Origin: Actinoplanes campanulatus
Lineage (GTDB): Bacteria; Actinomycetota; Actinomycetes; Mycobacteriales; Micromonosporaceae
Length of the DNA stretch: 64,000 nt
NCBI RefSeq assembly: GCF_014647795.1
Contig: NZ_BMPW01000016.1
Location: 184,927-248,926, forward strand
Reading direction: 5' to 3'
The notes beneath the pieces were generated by a model. It saw only the letters and a list, made by a program, of their open reading frames with translations, had not been told where the DNA came from and ran no database searches. Positions 61,045-64,000 of the stretch are shown here, one piece after another; position 1 is the first letter of the stretch; every line of letters begins with the position of its first letter. The translations under genes were made by a program, and so were the position numbers.

Positions 61045-61229
61045 CGGTCTCGCCGACCCGGTGCGGTACCTCGACGTGCAAGATCTCCTCGGGCACTCCA
61101 GCATCGTCGTCACCGCCGACACCTACACCAGCGTCCTACCCGACAGCCATCGCCGCGCTCGTCTTGGCCGCCGCCCGCCACACCCGCAAACGCATCAAAG
61201 AACGAGCGGCCAAGAACCGCCACCCATGA
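61045..61229 (+). pseudogene. Tyrosine-recombinase (phage integrase) C-terminal remnant with frameshift
   Basis: One frame encodes VQDLLGHSSIVVTADTYTSV then LP, the GHSS box and the catalytic Tyr region of actinobacterial integrases. The following frame continues TAIAALVLAAARHTRKRIKE to a TGA at 61227. The two parts join through a frameshift near 61140. Everything N-terminal, including the first catalytic Arg, is missing. This marks a lost integrative element. Confidence 0.8.
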
Positions 61230-61643
61230 GAATCAAGGAACTGGACAGTAGTGCCGGCATGGGCAAACGCGAACCGAAGGACCACGCCGATGCGGAACCG
61301 CTGGATCAGCCATTGCCGGCTGGCACGGCGGTTGGTAAACAGCGCAGCGCTGAGCCGGTCGGTCGGATGTCGTGCGCGGCGGGTCAGGCCAGGAGGAGCG
61401 GGTCGCGGTCGGTGAGCAGGCGTGCGGCTCGACCGTGGGGATTGAGCGACACCGCTACGTTCGGCCTGGGGAGAGAGAAGGTGGGTCCCTCCTTTCAGGA
61501 GGGAGTCTTCGAACGCACGCCGAGCCGAGCAGCGCGCTTGTAGGGCCGTGTGCTGCGGCAACGCCGACTTCGAGCACCTTGGAAGTAGTGCGTCGCGGAC
61601 CAGGCCGACGGCGGGGTGAACGCCGTACTGAACGGCGGCGTGA
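61230..61643. other. Decayed stretch without an intact gene
   Basis: No frame has convincing coding character. A small hairpin, TCCCTCCT with AGGAGGGA (61486-61504), is present. It lies between two gene remnants. Confidence 0.45.
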
Positions 61644-61961
61644 ACGCCTCGCGGACAGAAGCCGATTTCGGCCATCCACGGTTACCCACAGCGAGCAGAA
61701 CGGCGGGTCTACCGCCGTGCGCGAGTTGGCCCGGCGGGCCGCCACGGCGGCTGGTTCAACGAGTACCGCCGCATCGAGGCCATCAAGGCTCACACCGCGC
61801 TCGGCGGACGCCTCGTCCACGGCTGCCAGTCCGCGCCCAACCAGTCCGGTGGCGTCGTCGCCGCCTACGGCACGTCGATGGCGAACTTCGCCGTGGAACT
61901 CGCCGGGATGAAGGACGAATGGATCCAGCGGGTCGAGTCGCACCGCGTGACCGCCGCCTAA
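61644..61961 (+). pseudogene. Orphan 3' gene fragment, family unknown
   Basis: A frame with strong GC3 bias but no start codon encodes GGWFNEYRRIEAIKAHTALG, then LVHGCQSAPNQSGG, and a helix VELAGMKDEWIQRVESH to TAA at 61961. Upstream in frame are TGA codons. It is the C terminus of a gene whose 5' part was deleted. I do not recognise the family. Confidence 0.6.
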
Positions 61962-62048
61962 CCCCTCCCGTTGATCCACCGGTCCGGGGCAGCGGACACC
62001 GCTCTCCCGGACCGGTCGTCCCCTCCTCACGTCGTACGGAGCCCGCCC

Positions 62049-62757
62049 GTGGACAACCACCTCATCACCGCCATCCTGGCCGACATCTGCGCCGCCACCG
62101 GCATGCCCCAACCACACCGCGACCCGGTACGCGTGTGGGCGCTGTCGGGCGCGGAACGGCTCGTCTTCCCCGACGACACCACCGCGATCTACAAGTTCGC
62201 CACCGAACCATTCACCAGCGAAGACCGGATCCTGCACGCGGCCGGCAGCGCCAGCATCCCGGTGCCCGCAGTCGTCGGCTCACTGCTGCGCGACAACGTG
62301 CTCGGCATGGTCATCGAAGATCTCGGCGAGCCCGTGCGCGACGCGGTGGACGCGGACGGCATCCTGGCCGCCGTCAGCCTGCACGCCGCAGCACCCACCA
62401 CGACGCTGCCCGTTCTCGACGGAGACGCCCTCACCGCACTTCCCGAACTGGCCCGCGGTCACCTACTGCGGCTGCGAGATCAAGGCCGATGGGCCGCAGG
62501 CACCGACGACATCGCCGACCTGCTGGACGCCCTTGCCGAAGCCGCCGGCAAACGTGCCAAAGGCGCCACTATCGCCCCGTGGGGCTGGGTGCACTCCGAG
62601 TTCCACCCCACCAGCCTGCACATCACCCGCGAGGGCTGGCGGCTCCTCGACTTCGCCCACGCGTTCACCGGCCCCGGCCTGCTCGACCTCGCCTCCTGGC
62701 ACGGCACCATCGACGACGCCGACCCAGTCCGGCTGCACAGCTTCATCGAGGCGTACG
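62049..62757 (+). pseudogene. Truncated phosphotransferase (APH-like) gene
   Basis: GTG 62049 with GGAG upstream begins an aminoglycoside-phosphotransferase-like protein. It has an N lobe (VWALSGAERLVFPD) and the hydrophobic stretch LGMVIEDLGEPV. The catalytic-loop region is WGWVHSEFHPTSLHI and the metal site is RLLDFAHAF, as in HxDxxxxN/DF motifs but with His-Ser-Glu. The coding character ends at about 62757 within IEAYV. From there the frame runs in a wrong phase through a methyltransferase fragment to 63302. The normal C-terminal lobe is missing. Confidence 0.7.
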
Positions 62758-62760
62758 TGA

Positions 62761-63234
62761 CTGCCCGGCGCGACCATCGTCGGCATGGACAGCTCGGCCG
62801 CGCAGATCCGCCGCGCCGTCGCCTACTACGGGCACACCGAAGCCCGGTTCCTGCATACCAGCGCGGCCCACCACCTCCACCACGCGGCGGAAGCCCTGGA
62901 CGCCATCGTCTCCGTCTTCGGCGCGATCGGCACCACCGAGCCGTCCCAGCTCCTTACGGCGTGCTCCCGCAGACTCGCTCACCAGGGCATCCTGGCCTTC
63001 TGCGTGCCACACCCTCAGCGGACCGGCACCATCCCGCACCATCCGTACACCTGCATCCCCGTGGCCCTGCCGGACGGCGCCAGCCACACCGTCGAGCGCT
63101 GGGATATGGAACCCACCGCATGGGTCCTCGCCCTGAACCGGGCCGGGCTGACGGTTACCTCCGTCCACCACCTCCACGCCTCGGCCGACACCCGATTGCC
63201 CACCACCCTCCTGATCACCGCACGCAAACCCTGA
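62761..63234 (+). pseudogene. Headless SAM-dependent methyltransferase fragment
   Basis: The frame starts abruptly with LPGATIVGMDSSAAQIRRA, which is strand 2 of the Rossmann fold (GxDxS). It continues with ALDAIVSVFGAIGTT and LLTACSRRLAHQGILAFCV, and ends LPTTLLITARKP. Motif I (the Gly-rich loop) is absent, and TGA stands just before. It joins the truncated phosphotransferase within 3 bases, so a deletion removed the end of one gene and the start of the other. ATG 62785 could still yield a 149-residue peptide. Confidence 0.7.
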
Positions 63235-63256
63235 CCGCCTACCAGGGAGAAGACCG

Positions 63257-63802
63257 ATGCGCCAGATCCCCTACCCGCTGCTGGACATCGACGGTGTACT
63301 GATCCCGTTCCCGGCAGAGGACAAGTCCACCCCCGCCACCCACACCCACCATCAGGTCAGTCTGACCGGCTACTGCGACCCGATCCGAGTCTGGCTCAAC
63401 CACGACCACGGCCCGCTGATCGCCGACGCCATCAACACCGGGCTCGTCCGGCCCGTGTGGTGCACCAGCTGGCGCATCGACGCCTCAAGCCAAATCGGTC
63501 CGCTGCTCGGCCTGCCCTACTTCGAGCACATCGAGCTGCCCCGCCTGCCGATCACCACCAGCCACCCCGACGGCTACCTGTGGAAACGCGACCACGTCGA
63601 ATGGTGGCTCGCCGACACCCCGGCCGTATGGATCGATGACGACTTCACCCCGCTCGACCACCAATGGGCCGCCGACCGCACCACTCACCGGGCAGCGACC
63701 CTACTGATACAACCCGACCCGCACACGGGCCTACAGCCCGAGCACATCCAGACCGCCCTGACCTGGGCCACGGATCTCACCAGCAGCAAGCAAGCGGCCT
63801 GA
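63257..63802 (+). CDS. HAD-like domain protein (Swiss Army Knife RNA-repair type)
   Basis: The 181-residue protein has the HAD motifs LLDIDGVLIPF (nucleophile Asp and +2 Asp), VWCTSW (motif II) and VWIDDDF (motif IV acids). The C-terminal QPDPHTGLQPEHI segment and the small cap resemble the HAD domain found in RNA-repair Swiss Army Knife proteins and in actinobacterial mobile elements. It is probably a phosphatase acting on nucleic-acid ends or nucleotides (inference). ATG 63257 has GGGAGAAG upstream. Unlike its neighbours it is intact. Confidence 0.75.
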   Translation: MRQIPYPLLDIDGVLIPFPAEDKSTPATHTHHQVSLTGYCDPIRVWLNHDHGPLIADAINTGLVRPVWCTSWRIDASSQIGPLLGLPYFEHIELPRLPITTSHPDGYLWKRDHVEWWLADTPAVWIDDDFTPLDHQWAADRTTHRAATLLIQPDPHTGLQPEHIQTALTWATDLTSSKQAA

Positions 63803-64000
63803 CACCAACGCCGCAGAAGGCCGGGCGACGCTCCAGCAGGAGATCCGTCTCGCTGCCTCGCCCTCCGCAGAGGCCACGCCCTCCCCGAACCCGCAGTTCA
63901 GAGACCCACCGCCAGGCGGCACCGGCTTCCATCAAGATCAAACGGGATTGTCAAGATAACGGTGTAACTCGATGTTGTGATGGTTAGTTGCGTCCGGCGG

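Overview
The window is very GC-rich and reads as a chromosomal segment of an actinomycete. The best guess is Micromonosporaceae, Actinoplanes-like. This is inferred from high third-position GC, frequent GTG and TTG starts with GGAGG-type ribosome sites, Sec-secreted chitinases with CBM5/12 modules, LCP, UspA and hemerythrin proteins, and long perfect-stem terminators without a U tract. No tRNA, rRNA or CRISPR array was seen.

Layout. 1-1241: end of a haem/iron ABC importer operon (permease, ATPase). 1162-13384: defence-like block. It holds a type III modification/restriction pair whose helicase-nuclease subunit seems to lack its nuclease residues, and a frameshifted secreted gene. Next comes a tightly coupled five-gene operon (7830-11650): a CDC48/p97-like double AAA ATPase, three paralogous zinc-ribbon-like small proteins and a helical protein. 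An orphan N6-adenine methyltransferase closes the block. 13432-26674: secretome block with a GH16 glucanase, an LCP ligase, four secreted RTX-like Ca-binding repeat proteins, two GH18 chitinases, an AspT/YidE-type transporter, a WD40 protein and a PKD protein. 27066-36549: signalling, with a 1620-residue Ser/Thr kinase-ATPase-histidine kinase fusion, hemerythrin, a chemoreceptor and an XRE-TM-Ig regulator. 36725-42173: cell wall and protease-inhibitor region, with an M15-like peptidase, two paralogous I36-domain proteins carrying different wall-active domains, UspA, an emfourin-like inhibitor and a subtilisin inhibitor. 42463-55051: more large secreted proteins (copper radical oxidase, beta-propeller/Ig proteins, two more RTX-like proteins). 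55301-58939: degenerate ABC ATPase, YhgE/Pip membrane protein and TetR, with a palindromic operator. 59202-60974: secreted five-repeat protein. 61045-63300: scar of an integrative element, with an integrase remnant, an orphan 3' gene fragment, and a phosphotransferase joined by deletion to a methyltransferase. An intact HAD gene follows.

Working together. Many genes build an extracellular programme of polysaccharide hydrolysis, wall remodelling, Ca-binding repeats and anti-protease proteins. Two secreted glycosidases share an AT-rich palindromic upstream element. The strongest candidate for an undescribed system is the AAA/zinc-ribbon operon at 7830-11650. Family assignments come from motif recognition without database searches.
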